From Chloromonas sp. AAM2 (taxonomy: Eukaryota; Chlorophyta; Chlorophyceae; Chlamydomonadales; Chlamydomonadaceae): 64,000 bases of DNA. This document shows, one piece after another, positions 50,143 through 63,538 of the stretch. Positions within the stretch are counted from its first letter, which is position 1. Each line of letters opens with the position of its first letter. The notes under the pieces were generated by a model. The model ran no database searches. It saw only the letters and a list, made by a program, of their open reading frames with translations, and was not told where the DNA came from. A program made the position numbers and the translations under genes. The DNA lies in NCBI GenBank assembly GCA_004335635.1, contig QAXH01006782.1:4658-68657 (forward strand), given 5' to 3'.

Positions 50143-53126
50143 ATGGGATTCGGGTCTCAAAAACCTAAAAGCGCATCGCGCAAGAAAAACGGACTGGTTT
50201 TGCAAATGCTTTTCTGACAGGTTGGCGGACAACGTAACTGGAATGAAATGGGGCGCACGGATGACCGCAAAGCTGATGACCAGGCTGAAAACGCGACCTC
50301 GAGCTCATCCAGCGACTCAACTCCTCCTAAGCAGCACAGGCGCAGAAGGAGGCACGGGCGTCCTTCTTACAGCCATTTCATGTCTGGTGGGTACCCGTCA
50401 CGAGTGGCAGCTACCTGTTGCAACCAGTTGAGTGACCCGCGTCCTCGGAACCCTCTGCAGGGCCCTTGCCACAGATTGGGACAGCGTACGAGCAACCTGG
50501 CTTCGTTATTCCTGGTTCAGGCTTTCACGGGTGGCATTCTCCTCCGCCCTCCATGCACCATTCGCCCACCACGGCAAGTGTCCAAGGTGAGCAGAAGTCC
50601 GCCTCAACAGCTCATTTCATTCTGTGGCACTGAGACTGACATACCTGTGCATGTTTGATGGCTGCAGGACATGTTAGCGGGCTTTACATGCATCCTCAAC
50701 ACCCACAGACGCACCACAGCACCACCACTTGGCCATCTTGTGCCAGCCTGCCACCACACCAGCCTTGGCTGGTAGGACAACAGCAGCCGCCGCAGCAGCC
50801 ACCAGCACACCAGCCTGTACTGCAGCCTGGTCTGCAGCACCAAGTCGCCACAGCAGCTGGGCAGCAGCAGCCAGTACAGCAAGTCGTCTTGCCTGGCTTC
50901 CCAGACTCAGGACAGGATGGCTATACCATGCTCATGCCAACTTCCAGCCCTGCTGGCCCCGCCCTTCCAACCATCCACTGCCAGCCGACCATGCAGCCGC
51001 ACCCCAGCACAACCTCATGTGACTGTGGATCACTGCATTCATGTTACCAACCCGAGCAGCCATGCATCTCCCCAAGCCAGCACCAAGTGCAACCTGGCAC
51101 AGCCTGCCCACCCATTTGCAACCTCCCATTCAGCAACCACAGCAGCAGCAATCCCACCTGCCAACCTGCTGTCCCTGCTCCTTGTTCAGCGCCCGTTCCG
51201 TTGCCCATCTGCCTGCTGCACAACCCTGGACAGTGGGGCCCAGCACCAGCATTACAGCAACCCGCCTTGGGATGCTGGCCCACACCAGCAGACTCCAGCC
51301 TGCTGTATGACACAGCCACTGGGCTGGTGCTGGAGGTGGGCCCGGGCAACGCAGTACTGCTCCAGGAGCTGGTGTCCTCAGGCCATGTGCTCCAGCCTGT
51401 GGGAGCAGCCTGCTGCAAGAGGGTGGCGGATCTGCAGGCCTTGCTCAATGGAGAGCTCCTAGCCCAACGCACACGTCTCATGAACCAGGTACAGACAAGG
51501 ACATCACCTACGCAACACGCATGTTCATCCACTAATTGTTCGCATGTAGCGGGTGCATGATGGACGTCTCATTTTTTACCTTCGTACAATGCGTGTAACC
51601 CACAGCGTGTTGGAACGGTCTTGGCATGTGACAGCTGCTGCATGCCTCACACACATCACCGTCACAGTTGGCAACGCCCAGTCGCCCAATGTCTCCTGTG
51701 CTTGCCTTGTGTGCAGCAAGCACGTGTGAGCCTGAGGGCAGGGGAGGTGCGGGCGGCCGCTGCCGGTCTCGTGCACCAGACCCACAGCCTCATGCAGGAC
51801 ATACTCAAGCGTCTGGCGGCGGCTGAGAGCACCAAGGTGGGCAATCACAGGGCCTGCTCCCAACATACAAGCACTGAAATTCATTCCGCCCACTGATTCC
51901 GCCCTGCAAAATGTTCTCCCTGAGGATTGTGAACACAGGCATTTGCTCACAGGCGTGCATCACCAGAAGTTCAGCCAAGCATAACCACTGTGCTTACGTC
52001 TCTTCCACGTTTGAATGTAGCAGCAACAACAGCACAGCAGCTTGTAGGATGGGCCATCTCATGCATACACTACCAGGTTCAGAGAACCAACACTTTGCTG
52101 CCTTGCGTTGTGCAGCTTGCCGAGCTCTCCAGCCACCAGTCTCTGCTTTCCTGTGACCTGTCTGCTCTGGAGGACCTCATCACGCGTGTGGTGCACGCAT
52201 GCAAGGCACAGCACTCGGGACCAGACAGTTTCCTGGCCACCTCAGCGCTGCTCCTGCAGGATTGTCGGCGTATGGCTGCAAAGGTATGCACCATAGAATA
52301 GAATGCACCAGGGCAGGGCTGGGACGGGGTGGCATAGAAAGGAATTTGTGGTGCTGTCATAAGTGGGACCAGTTTCCCAAGAGTATATGGCTTAACAAAG
52401 AACGTGAAGTGAACCTAATTGTTACCATTGACCAAACTCCTGCGTACTGGGACCAGTGTGAGCCATCAGGCAGGGGAACTGCATCTGAATCCATGAACGT
52501 GTCCTCACATATTGCCTGTGTCTTTTATGTGATGTTGACCTGCAGGCGGTTCCAGAGGATTTGCCCGTCCAGCCTGATGGCCTGCCGTGTGAGGCCCGCT
52601 CGCTGGCCGAGCTGACCCGGTCCAACGCGTCCCTGGCCAAACTGATCCGTGTCAAGGACGCCATGATCTGGCAGCTGCTGCAGGAGAGGGACGAGATGGG
52701 CGCACAGGCAAACCAGATGGCAGCAGCCTTTACAGCTGAAATTGAGGTGAGAGTGAGAGCGCGTCAGTCATCGTGATCAAACCTTGGGGATTCAACGGTA
52801 ACAAGCGTCATTGAAGCGCAACCTCTGTAGCATCAGTAAATGAAAGAGGCGAAGAGTAAAGGGAAACACTGGCTCTCATATGAAGGCCGGAGTATGCAAA
52901 ACAAAGAGGAGACACGAGCACCAGCTGCCCTCGCACTCGAATGAAGGATGAACGATTAATCCAGGTCCGCTTGCCACTCGCCTCAATTGATGAACGTCAG
53001 CTTGTATGGCAATGTGCATCTGTCTGTGCCCTGTAGGCTCTGGACAAGCAATGTGCGGAGCTGCAGCAGCGACAGCAGGCAACCGTCAATTCTGAAGTAG
53101 CGGACGCGCCGAGCAACCAGCAGTAA
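50143..53126 (+). CDS. Gln/Pro-rich protein with C-terminal coiled coil, unknown function
   Basis: Eight exons in phase (50143-50196, 50221-50386, 50461-50586, 50668-51488, 51717-51836, 52116-52283, 52546-52746, 53037-53126) give 581 residues. The N-terminus is basic (MGFGSQKPKSASRKKNGL). A Ser-rich acidic stretch, an HRRRRRHGRPSYSHFMSG block and a Pro/Gly segment (PGFVIPGSGFHGWHSPPP) follow. Exon 4 is low-complexity and rich in Gln, Pro, Ser and Cys, ending in a helical region (VGPGNAVLLQELV). Exons 5-8 form long helices with heptads, including LTRSNASLAKLIRVKDAMIW and LLQERDEMGAQANQM. The composition suggests a nuclear scaffold or RNA-binding factor, but that is inference and no family was recognised. 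The frame of exons 2-3 was chosen because phase-1 junctions link them to exon 4. Confidence 0.7.
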
Positions 53127-53806
53127 CTTTGCAAGTAACAATTGACACCACTGCGTTCATGCAAGCAATGCATGATGACAAATCAGGCCTGTTGCTTGCA
53201 CGCACTGGGCCGTGACTCAAAGACGACTTTGGCAAGGGCACATTGGGCATCAGTATTATGCCCTGCTTTTCTCATATCATACAATGTAACAGTCTGTGAG
53301 TCTGAGCTATACTCAAAGGACGCCTTGTCTCTATGTCAATGCCAAAGTCGACTCGATCCTGTAAACCTACAAAATCTGCTAGACCAGCCAGAAAACAAAA
53401 CACGGTGTCAATTTTGAACTCGACCAGTTGACTCAACACCATCATATTGTTGACCACCTGTGTTGCGTGTCTGTTGTAATCAACAGCCCTGTCTGTTACC
53501 AGACTGCGACTGCTGACGGCAAGCGCTGGGCTTCTCTTGACACTGTGCAGCTTAGCATTCTGCAGCATCAGCAACTGGTCATTAAACCTCAGCGGATATC
53601 ACTTCTATCAGTTCGTGCACGTCACTACACTACAGACAAAACCCGGCTCAGTGCAGTGAACGCAGGAGCTGCACTCTACACAGGCACGCAGCCTGCCGCA
53701 ACCAGCAGGCAGAGCCAAGGTGCCAGACCCTGTTGCTCTGCATGGCATCCCGCGTTTCAATCAGGCTGGACTGGGCAGCCAGACTAAGAATTGGATGTCA
53801 GACGCT
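53127..53806. other. Tail-to-tail spacer
   Basis: This is 0.68 kb between the stop codons of the coiled-coil gene and the SBNO gene. A TGTAA pentamer near 53286 on the plus strand may belong to the former. No coding exon was recognised. Confidence 0.5.
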
Positions 53807-56800
53807 TCATTCCGGCTGCAAGCACAGCTCCAAGGCACGATTGACATCACCATGAGCCAGCAAGAGGGCTCGCTTCGCACGCTGCTCTGAGAACCCCATG
53901 CCCTTAAGCTGCACCATGCAAGCCGCCTCAGATGGGGAGCCATGTCCGTTTGTAGCACCGTCCGTGGGCTGAACCTGATTTGCATCCGTAGCTGGACTGA
54001 CAATGCCTGCGATTCTGGGCTTCTTACTGCTGCGTTCCACTTCCGCATGCGCCTCCTGATCAGGCTTGCATGCTCCCGGCGCACTCTGATGTGGCACGGC
54101 AGCAGCGGGAGCATCCAACAGGGGTTCTGCTTCAAGTGTCGCAAAGGTGGTGGCTGGTGCTGCCTGCCTGCATGTCTGTGCAACGCCTGCAGCCGCATCT
54201 TGTGACTCGTCTGTATCGTCGATCTCAATGACTTGAATGGCTGCTCTGGTGCTGGTGCGAGGCAGACCCGGTGTTGCAAGGCCTTGGCTGCCCAATCCAG
54301 TGCGTTGAGTGTTGGCAAAGCCTGCGGTATTTGCAGTGCCCTGGCTGCCTTGCTGCATGCCCGCATCTGCTGCCCCACCACTTGCCCGCTGTGCGCCTGC
54401 ACTGGTCCTGCCTGGCCGCGTGAAGAAGGAAGCCGCAGGGGGAGGGGTGGGTGCGGGCCGCTTATGGCCTCCTGATAGGGGCTGTGAGGGGGTGCTGGAT
54501 GGATTGGGACTGGCTCCAGTAATGGCGTCCTGAGACCCAGGCGTGCTGTCTGAAGGCTGCGTGCAGAGAGGCGACACAGTTCAGACAAGATTCAAGCTGT
54601 TCTTTCGCAAGCGAGTTGGTATCAAATGCACAGGTTGTTTGGCCGTAATCATGCAACAGAGGGAAGCACAAGTCTATCAAGTGTCAGGTTTACTGGCCCA
54701 TGCTACTGAAATGATGGAAATGGAGCGACATGCGTTGTCGGACAAGACCAGATAGGAAATGCATCTTGACGTATGCCTTGCACACGTCTACGGCAGGTGT
54801 TAGTGTCACAGGTGGGCCGCGCGCCGAATGCTCTGCAGTCTCGCTCACCTGCTTTTTGAAGTAGTGTTCTAGGGTCTTGGGGGCCTGGAAGGCCAGGCAC
54901 TTCCACCTCTTGTCCACGGGAGTGGGCGTCTCCTCTCGTGTCAGGGCAGCGTAGGCGGTGACGGCCACCGGCTGCGCAAAGTGCGCTAGGCCGGGCACAG
55001 GGGCGGCAGGCAGCAGGGTCGCCTGCACAAGCGGGTTGAGATATTTTATTGCTTTGACACCAAGGTTGCACATTGAGTCGGCCAGGAGCACAAGCAAACC
55101 GTTACACTGGGTCCACATTTCAACACCCGTCAAGACACCAATCATATGAGAGTCTGTGTAAGCATACAGGGTATGTTGACAAGTGCTGCTAAAGGACCAT
55201 GAATGTACTTGGCGTGATGGGAGACGCTTGATGCACGCTATGCGTGCGACCTGTAATGGCATAACATGAACACATCGGGATGGCGCGCCCAGCCGCCAGC
55301 CCACCTGAAGTGAGCAGGTCGCATGTCAACTTCCATCAAACCATAATACATGAGTCGTATAAGAACACAAGCAAGAGCAATAACAGTTCAATACTGCGTA
55401 CCTGCAGAGTGGCCACCACCTCTGGCAGCAGCTGCGCGGGGTAGCGCACGCCCACAATGTGGTCCGTCACCACCGCCTCCGCCGGCCCCGCACCACCACT
55501 GCCCGCTCCGCCAGGCGTCCTGGCCGCCTTGCCAGCGCTGCCACCAGAAGGACTTGCGTCACTTCTGCTGCCACCAGCCGCTGTCCTTGCAGGCGTTGAG
55601 GTGCCTCCAGCAGCACCCACCGCCCCGCTCCCTTGCCCCGGAACACAGATGGTTGTCTTCGCCCACTCCGCACTACCCGCGGCTCCAACAGCGGGCATTT
55701 CCCCACCATTAATGGCCTTGGGTTGGCCTTCCAGGCTACAGCCCTCATCAACGATTTCGAGCTCCATGTCGCCATCACTGTGTGGTGTGGTGGGTGCGCG
55801 GCTGAAGATGCGTTTGGTGGCTGGTGTGCCGCCTCCCGCCCCGGGAGCAGCTTGGCGCGGTACCTCAACTCGCACCACCCTGCAGGAACAGCACATTTAA
55901 AGAACACATGTGAAAAGCACTGCGGGAAAAAACAGGAAAAACGCCAGCACATGCATGCAGACAGCAAGCAATTTCCTAAACGGCCAGTCCTGTGCCGTAC
56001 GTGCACCAACATCACAACATGAAGGAGGATTTTGTGCCAAACCACAACAATCCGGCTTGGCCATGGTCGCAGGCAGGATGGGCCATGTGCAGTGCCTACC
56101 TGATGATGCGTTCTGCCCGTGACAGCTGCATCTCGTGCCTGCTTAGCACCGCTTCCAAAGTGGCCCACACTCGAACCTGCGCACGCCACGAACGATGCGC
56201 TGTTGAAATCTGACCATCTTCAGGGGTGAGCAAGCGCTCGCCATGTACGACACACGCACAACCACAGAGACCATGACTGGAGCGCTACTGCAATAGCTTG
56301 CTGCAATACAGTCCCGGTAGTTTCCTGATTGGAACTGCTTGAAATAATAGCAACTGCAACCAGGAGGCTGCAGAGAGAAACAAATGCATCTCTGTTGGTC
56401 TGATGTGGCCTTTGCCTGCCTGCCCGGGTGCCTCACCACGCTGCCGCTGAGCACTGTGATGCCGTGCAGCCGCCGCCCCACGCTGCAGGTAGCGCCCTGT
56501 GAGTGCGTGTGGGTCGAGCAAATGTGGGTTTTGATTGATTTGATACATCAGGGAAGCTGTCAGAAGACGCAGGACGGGGTGTGTACTGCCCGGACCTACT
56601 CCGGGCATGACGAAACAAGAAATGCGGGACGGAAGGCAGGCACAGGCCCGAAGGCAGATAGGAGCAAGGCAGAGAAAAAGGCAACCGGCTAAGAAAGCAC
56701 GTAAAACCAGAGCACAGAAGGTGCAGGCAAAGCACGGTCGTCAACCATGCCATGGAAAGAGTCCAAGCCGGCCAAGAAAAGAGTTTAAGCGTGCTGTGAA

Positions 56801-59800
56801 ACTAAACAGATACACCCTGATTGCAACTTGCGCGGTGGGTCAAGTATTGGGGTGCTGGCAAGCTATGCATACGTAGCTGATGGTGCTGAAGCAGTCCAGT
56901 ACATTAAATGTGAATGGTTGGTCGTGGTGGTGAGCCAAGAAGCCTGCGATTACGATTATACAGCGCCCAGGAAACTCTCACAGTCGCACGACCCTCACCT
57001 GTGCACAGCCCTTGCCGTGCATACATGATGTCAGTGCCGCCTCATAGGCTGCAATCCACTCCTCCTCCGCCTCCTCCGGCGCCACGGACAAATAACGATT
57101 GTCCAACTCATCGCGCTCAAGGTCGAAGAAAGATTGGCCTGGAAAGCAGGGCAGAGAAAAGGAGTCTAGCTACGTAACCAGCTGGGCCCTAACACCACTA
57201 CTGCAGATCGTATTCAGATCCCTGTGTAAGAGATACGGCAGGGCTACTCGTGCTAAACACAACCATGAAGCCCTTGTGAACAAGTGAAGGATACACAGAG
57301 GGAATCACATGCCGCACCTTGACCAGAGGCTGGCTCCAAACTCAAGTACCATAACTTCAATGACACTCAAGGACTGACCTGTTGTAGGCCGGTAGATGGT
57401 GAAGTGGTTGCGGGAACCGGGTGCCTGCAGGGAAGGCATATTTGGGATGGCCAGGCAATCAATAACATGGTGCAAGGACATTCAAGGCAGCAGCACGCAG
57501 CAGATGTCAACATGGAACTGAGCAGTGAGGCAAATGCACCAGATTTGTTGCCATCATAAAAGAGCAATGGCTTATAGTAAGCGACTGACACAAATGCTCC
57601 TCCGCATGTGCACCAGGCCACGTTACAGTTCACGAGTTGATCAAGTTTCTTGCACCAGGCCTTGCATCAAGTACGGGCATCAGTCCTGCACCCAGTACCT
57701 AACTTCGTATCCTGGACTAGCTCATGCTTTACATGGTTGTGCTTCAGGGATATCATTCCGTTGGAAATCCCTGTGGTGTGAGTTGATGCCTGCTTTTGGA
57801 TAACATGAAGCTTTCAACCACTCATGCGTGGCTCAGGCTGCCTGACTTTCTCATCGTGGTGATGCCTTTACGCGCGAGCTTGCTACTGAGGAATTGAAAC
57901 CCCCGTCTGTTTGCTATGCGCTTTTAAGTCTTGACTGCGCCACCCCATAGCGTGAAGAAGCGCTGCCGATGTACAGCGACACGCACCTGCAGAGCTAGCA
58001 GCACCATGTAGCTGCCGTACATGGGCCGCCTGGAGCGCCTGAAGCCGCTGTCAGCAGTGGGCACCGCGCCGCCCAGCTCGTGCTGAAGCTTGTCATAGGC
58101 CTCCTACAAGCATGGATTAGCCAGAGTAACAAGGGTTAAGGGTTTGTATATGAAAACTGATCGATGGCATCAGGTCTTTCTGGGATCGATACCTGATCAC
58201 GTGCCAGTTACTCTTGTCCCCTGTCTGCCCTGCCGTTCCATGCTACAAACCAGCCCCAAATCCAGGCCACAAGCATTCCATACCCGTTCCATTCTTTGGG
58301 TTGAACAGCACAGTAACCGCCGCACTCAGCCGCCCGTGTACCCTGTATACCCCAGCATGTGCATGCTACCAACCCATTTCCTTCACTTGCAGGCCAGAAG
58401 CACTCATGCCGTTGGTGCCATGCGTGTGTTGTGCACATATTACTGACCCAGACTGTATGTGTCTGAGTATTGTCGTGGCACGCTGACCCCACATGTAAGG
58501 CTGTTCCCACGGGCATGTGCACATGTGGATTGCCGGATGACACCATACCGCACCATGCAGTTCCACTTACCACGAAGCTGAGGCCTCTATCCACAGTGAA
58601 CTCATTCCTCATGGTCTTGAGGCCCGACATGGGGTCGGACCACAGCACAGAGGGCGGGCCGCCTGAGGTGATGTGGGTGGAGGGAAGGTCCGACAAACCC
58701 TCTGCAAGGACACATACAATACACCAGGTGCTTGTGCACACACAATCCGCAAAGGAGCTCTGGCTTGCCTTCATCTTCCTTCTTGTGCCTTCCTTGCCTT
58801 CGTCTGTCTGATTGTTGCCATGCTAACATACTGCTAACATGAACTGAGGTTGCGCAGCCTGCCCACATGTCACTGTGCCACAGCAAGCCATGGCGCCCAT
58901 CCACTGATGTGATTTCTGATTCTCACCGGAGTACTTGCCGTCCTTCTTCGCTGCAGCAATCTCAGCTTCCAATGTGGCAGCCTGCAATCGGCCAGAAGCA
59001 GGTCATGACGTTGCAATCCTTGCATGTTTGAACTGCTTTGGCAATGAAGTATAGCCAGGTGAGCAGCCAGGTACCACAGGTGCCAGCTAGCTTGGCTTAG
59101 GAACCAGGCACGACCACGTTTACCGTTCAAGGACTCGGTCCTCTTTGAAGCACAAAACTCAGAGCAAACTTGCAATTGAGTAGCAGTACAGCGAAAAGTC
59201 AAACACATCATGACGACTAGGTTGACACTTGTGTGAGAAACCATTATCAGGCACAACAAGCTTGACACAGAGAAAGCCACTGTTTCCCGTACTCACGAAG
59301 TAGGCAAAAAGTAAGTTCTGGTGCTGAAGGGGCAGGCCCAGCAGGCGATTGAGGAACCGTTTGACGTCCCCCACGTCCTTGCCCGCTGCACCGTCTGTAA
59401 TTACAGCGGCAACCAAACAATCAGAGCAAGAGAAGCGAGGCTACAGCCTGTTGGTCTTGCTGCAGGCCCCAAGCACAACACCTTTACCCCACTTGCATGC
59501 TAGCCCCTTCTTCCTGATGGATCAATGACCAGGTGCAGCGCAGTCGCACACTGCTGGTGCGCTCCAGCTTAGTACAGTGGATTGCCTGTGCTGTCACTTA
59601 AGGCGACTTCAGTACAGGCTTCAGTGCAGAATTGCCACATTAGCCAACCAGGCCTGCCACGCTTTTGAACAAGTGGCAAAGAAGGGAAGCTGGGTCCAAA
59701 ATATGCATGGCGTCTTGCCCTGCCGCCTGCTCCCCTCTCTGCCTGCTGACTCACTTTTCCCGCCAGTTGCTGCCGGCGCCACCCCGTCTGTGTTCTCAGC

Positions 59801-62800
59801 CGTGGTGTCGTTGGGGTTGACCCGGCTCCCCACGCCCACGCCCATAATGTCCACATACTCCCGCAACTGTGGCCACAGAGACAGTGCTGGATTGGGGACA
59901 AACGCTCACCCTATGGACGTGGAAACTGGCCAGCATAATTTGTTGCAACAGTGTGATAAACAAAGAAAAATCTGTGTGGCTTCCGTTTGCTGGTAGGGAT
60001 GGTCCAAGGCTGATGCCAGATGATGCCTGGCCAAGTCACGAGGATGGAGGTAAGGTAAAAGCAGGGCTAGCAGCAGAGTCAGTCCATGGCCCAGGCAGTC
60101 ACCTGTTTGTGCAGTGCCAGTATCTTGTGTATGCGCATGTGAGGGTCCTGTACCTCAGCCAGAGCCTCCGCCTCCTGGTCCTGGGAAAAAGGTAGGAAGC
60201 ACGTGGCTAAAGCAGTTATCTAACCGAGCAGGAAGCACTTGGCACGTGGGTGCATCCAACAACTGACTGTTGTTACTGGCTGACCGCAGTAGCTAATGTG
60301 CAGTAACTAGCGCAGTACCCAAGTTAGTAACCGCAGTAACCAACCTGCAGTAACTGAACTACATAGTGAGCATGCAACAGAGCTGAAGAGGAGGCAGCCT
60401 GCATAGTCGGCATGAAGAGCAAGCGTACATGCCATGTGTGGCGCAGCTGCTGGTTCGGTTTCTGGAAGCATCTCGCTCATGCAGCCATTCACATGCAGAC
60501 CTCTAGCCGGGCACGTACCTCCATGTCAGGTCGGCCCATCTGCTGCTTGATTTGCTCCCTGAGGACCGCAGCCAGTGATACACCCTGCACACAGCATGAC
60601 GGTCCATGACAACCCCACATACAGCCATACACACAACAGTGTGTCAACCAGACAGTCCTTGTGCAAATTATTCAGTGTGGCCAAACAACCACCACTGCAT
60701 TGACTTTAACCATTGCAATATGGGAGCACAAACACATGGCGACACATACACAGCGTGTGTCAACCAGAGGCTACAGTCAGACACACAACAACGTGACAAC
60801 CAGACCTTGTGTGAGTTAGTCAGTCTTGCCAACCCACAACAGCTGCTGTCATTGACGTTGTTCTCTATCCTGTTCTTTAGCAAAGTTGGCCTTACCCAGA
60901 CAACCAGGCCATTCACTGATTGCAATAATCACAGAAGATATTTGTAAGGCCTCAGCCAGGCCCTGCCTTACCGGCGGTAGGGAGGCAGACTCCAGCACAA
61001 TGGCGTCGTACATGCGCTTCAGGCTCTTCCGCCCCAGGGGACTGTCAAAGTTTTGCTCCGACAGGTCGATACCTGAAGCAGGAGGCGGGCATACAGTGTG
61101 TCATCAAATGACGAGCGAGAGCGGTTAATTACGTCAACGGCCTTTCAAAAGATGGAGTGATTGGCCCTGGACAGGCTGGCAATTCACCACGAGAACTGCT
61201 CAATTCTCAAACAGCAGATGGGCAAGGAGGCACAAAGTGCTGACGCTGACAGCTTTGTGACTGCACAAAGTGCTGACAGCTCTTGCCTGTTTAAATGAAT
61301 CTGTAGTATTGTGGACTTTGCTACTGGCCTCATTGGTTGCTCCAGCCTACTGCCGCTGCCACATGGTTGCACCTCAGTTTACCTACAACTTGACTTCCAA
61401 CAAAGTAGCAGGACTAACGACGTGTTTTTATTTGGTAAGTAGCCCGCCTGTACCTGATGCCGCCCTGCGGTCCCCCCGTGTGAGTGCGCCCAGGCTCTGC
61501 AGGCGCCGCGCCACAGCCGCAGCAAACCGCTTCTCACCGCCCACCTGCGTGCTGATCAGCCTGGGAGAAAAGAACAACACGCACGTGAAAACGTTTTACA
61601 AGGTGCGTACCAGCCAACGTCTGAATCAGGCACTTAATGAACATCCCTCACATTCCAAAGTAGTACGGTGAGAGATAACATTCAATGAACCTGAGATGAT
61701 CACTTTACTTCTGATACAGTGGCCGGTGGAATTCTGCGCATTTGCAAAATTGCAAGCTAGAAAATATTGAATCGTAAAAGAAAAGTGCATACACAGGTAC
61801 CTGGGCACTAAGGTTTTCCTGTGTTGCTCTCACTTGTAGACCGGTCCTGTGACCTGGTTTGACCTGTGTGACCTGCCCAGCTGCTGGATGGCCTTGTCAG
61901 CGCTCCAGGGAAGCTCTATGGTCAGGTGCACGCGCCGCCGCTGCAAGAAGGGGAACCAGTGGGCGGTCAGCCTGGCCAAGGAACGGCCTACTGCGGGCTA
62001 AACCACACCAGGGGCAGAGCCACTGGCTTGAGGCCAAGGACTTGAAGCAACCTTTGTCAACAAGAAACGGACGCCGGTCAAGGGCAAAAACACAATTGGG
62101 GCAGAGCTGAATCCTTTGTCTCATGTGAGCAGCAACACACAAAACTCGTACTATGCCCAACGAAACATATCAAACCAATTCCTCAGCCTACCTGGTTGAT
62201 GGCTGTCTTGGATGCATGCAGGCTGATGCCTGTGGAGGCCGCATCGCTGATGATGGCCACCAACCTCTTGCCTGACATGAACAGCTCCTTCTCGCGGACT
62301 GTAAGCAGACAAAATCCCAGTTCAACGGTACAGCAAGTGAAGATAGAAACCTGGCCCGCCGGCCAGCTGATCAGTCACCTGGCTGTCACCTGGCATAATC
62401 AAGGCATCAGTTAGTTTGGCATACAATCTTCAGTTAGTTGTACGTGCAGCACTGCCCCGGTCCCCACCGTTGAGCGAGTCCATGTCGGCGGTGTCTGGCT
62501 TGGCCCTCAATTCGTACATGAGCTCGCTGCCCTTGCCCCGGGCCTTGCGTACCACACGCCCCTTGCGGCCCGTCATCTCTGCAACCTACACACACAAACA
62601 CGTACAAACATTCGGACGCAGCACAGATTTGATCCATGTACAAACACAGACACATGACCTCAATTAAAACCTTGTGACTCGTTGCTTCCTCCTCAATCGG
62701 CTGGCACGCGAGGCATTGCATTGCATGGCTTGGCACAGCAGCCGCCTACACGTGCATGCGTCAACACCATGCACATCACGATAGCTACTTCACATGACTG

Positions 62801-63538
62801 AATGACAACACCAGGCAGCGTGCAACTGACAAATGCTTTAGGATGTCAAATGCTATGCACACATAAATGGCTACTGTCAAGTGACAACACCAAGCTGACA
62901 ACCAATCCCAAGCACAGCGGCAGCCTACACGTGGATGGGCCAATGCAGGCACATAGTGACCGGATGACAGCACCAGTGTGCAACTGACAACACAAGGAGA
63001 CCGCCAACCATTTGGTAACCACTACACATGAGCCCAGTGATCCAGATACCTGAGACGGTCCTCCCAGTTGGTCCATGAGCTGGTCCAGGAAGTTGGGCGG
63101 AAGGTGCAGCTTGCTGATGCTGTCGTACAGCTCATTGCGCATGTCTAGGCACTCCTTCACCTGGGTGGAGCATACAGAGGATTGCATAAGTTGAGATCTT
63201 TACCAGTACACAAATCACAATTGCTGTCACAGACGGACATATGCTGAGAAGACAGTAACCGGAGCACACGATGCTGGAGGCGTTGCATTGGATTAGAGCC
63301 AGACCTTTGGCTACAGTGCGGCCCACTGCTAAGCACGTCTGGCAATGACACATTGTACAACGAGCTGATCTGCGATTTTCTTTTGTAATCCAACAACCAT
63401 ACCACAGCCTGTCAGGAATAACTAGCATGACAAGGTGCAGCGCCTGGGCAGGTTAGTTAGTGGTAGTTTATGGTTGTGATTGTTCATGTTATCCTCTGAC
63501 CTGGCGGGAAGGCGCAGGTGGTCCGGAAGGAAACGCCC
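53807..63538 (-). CDS. SBNO: Strawberry notch / FORGETTER1 helicase-like protein, C-terminal part
   Basis: SBNO proteins are SF2 helicase-like nuclear regulators; Arabidopsis FORGETTER1 works with chromatin remodellers in heat-stress memory. Twenty-one exons in phase, 63538-63501 to 54556-53807, encode 1,022 residues. Lobe 1 and the start lie beyond the right edge. In order: [50 protein letters not shown] (motif V), [20 protein letters not shown] with GRSHRSNQV (motif VI), [20 protein letters not shown] and [20 protein letters not shown]. The SBNO C-terminal domain follows: [60 protein letters not shown] and [15 protein letters not shown]. The tail adds TLEHYFKKQ (PIP-like), [10 protein letters not shown] (SIM-like) and a terminal UBA-like domain ([20 protein letters not shown] to the stop). 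I know of no such tail in FORGETTER1 or animal SBNO, although that was not searched. Confidence 0.93.
57880..57955 (-). repeat. tRNA-like sequence in an SBNO intron
   Basis: On the minus strand GGGGTGGCGCAGTCAAGAC resembles an A box, and GGGGGTTTCAATTCCTC resembles a degenerate B box about 40 bp on. The arms do not fold into a good cloverleaf, so a tRNA-derived SINE relic is likelier than a tRNA gene. Confidence 0.4.
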
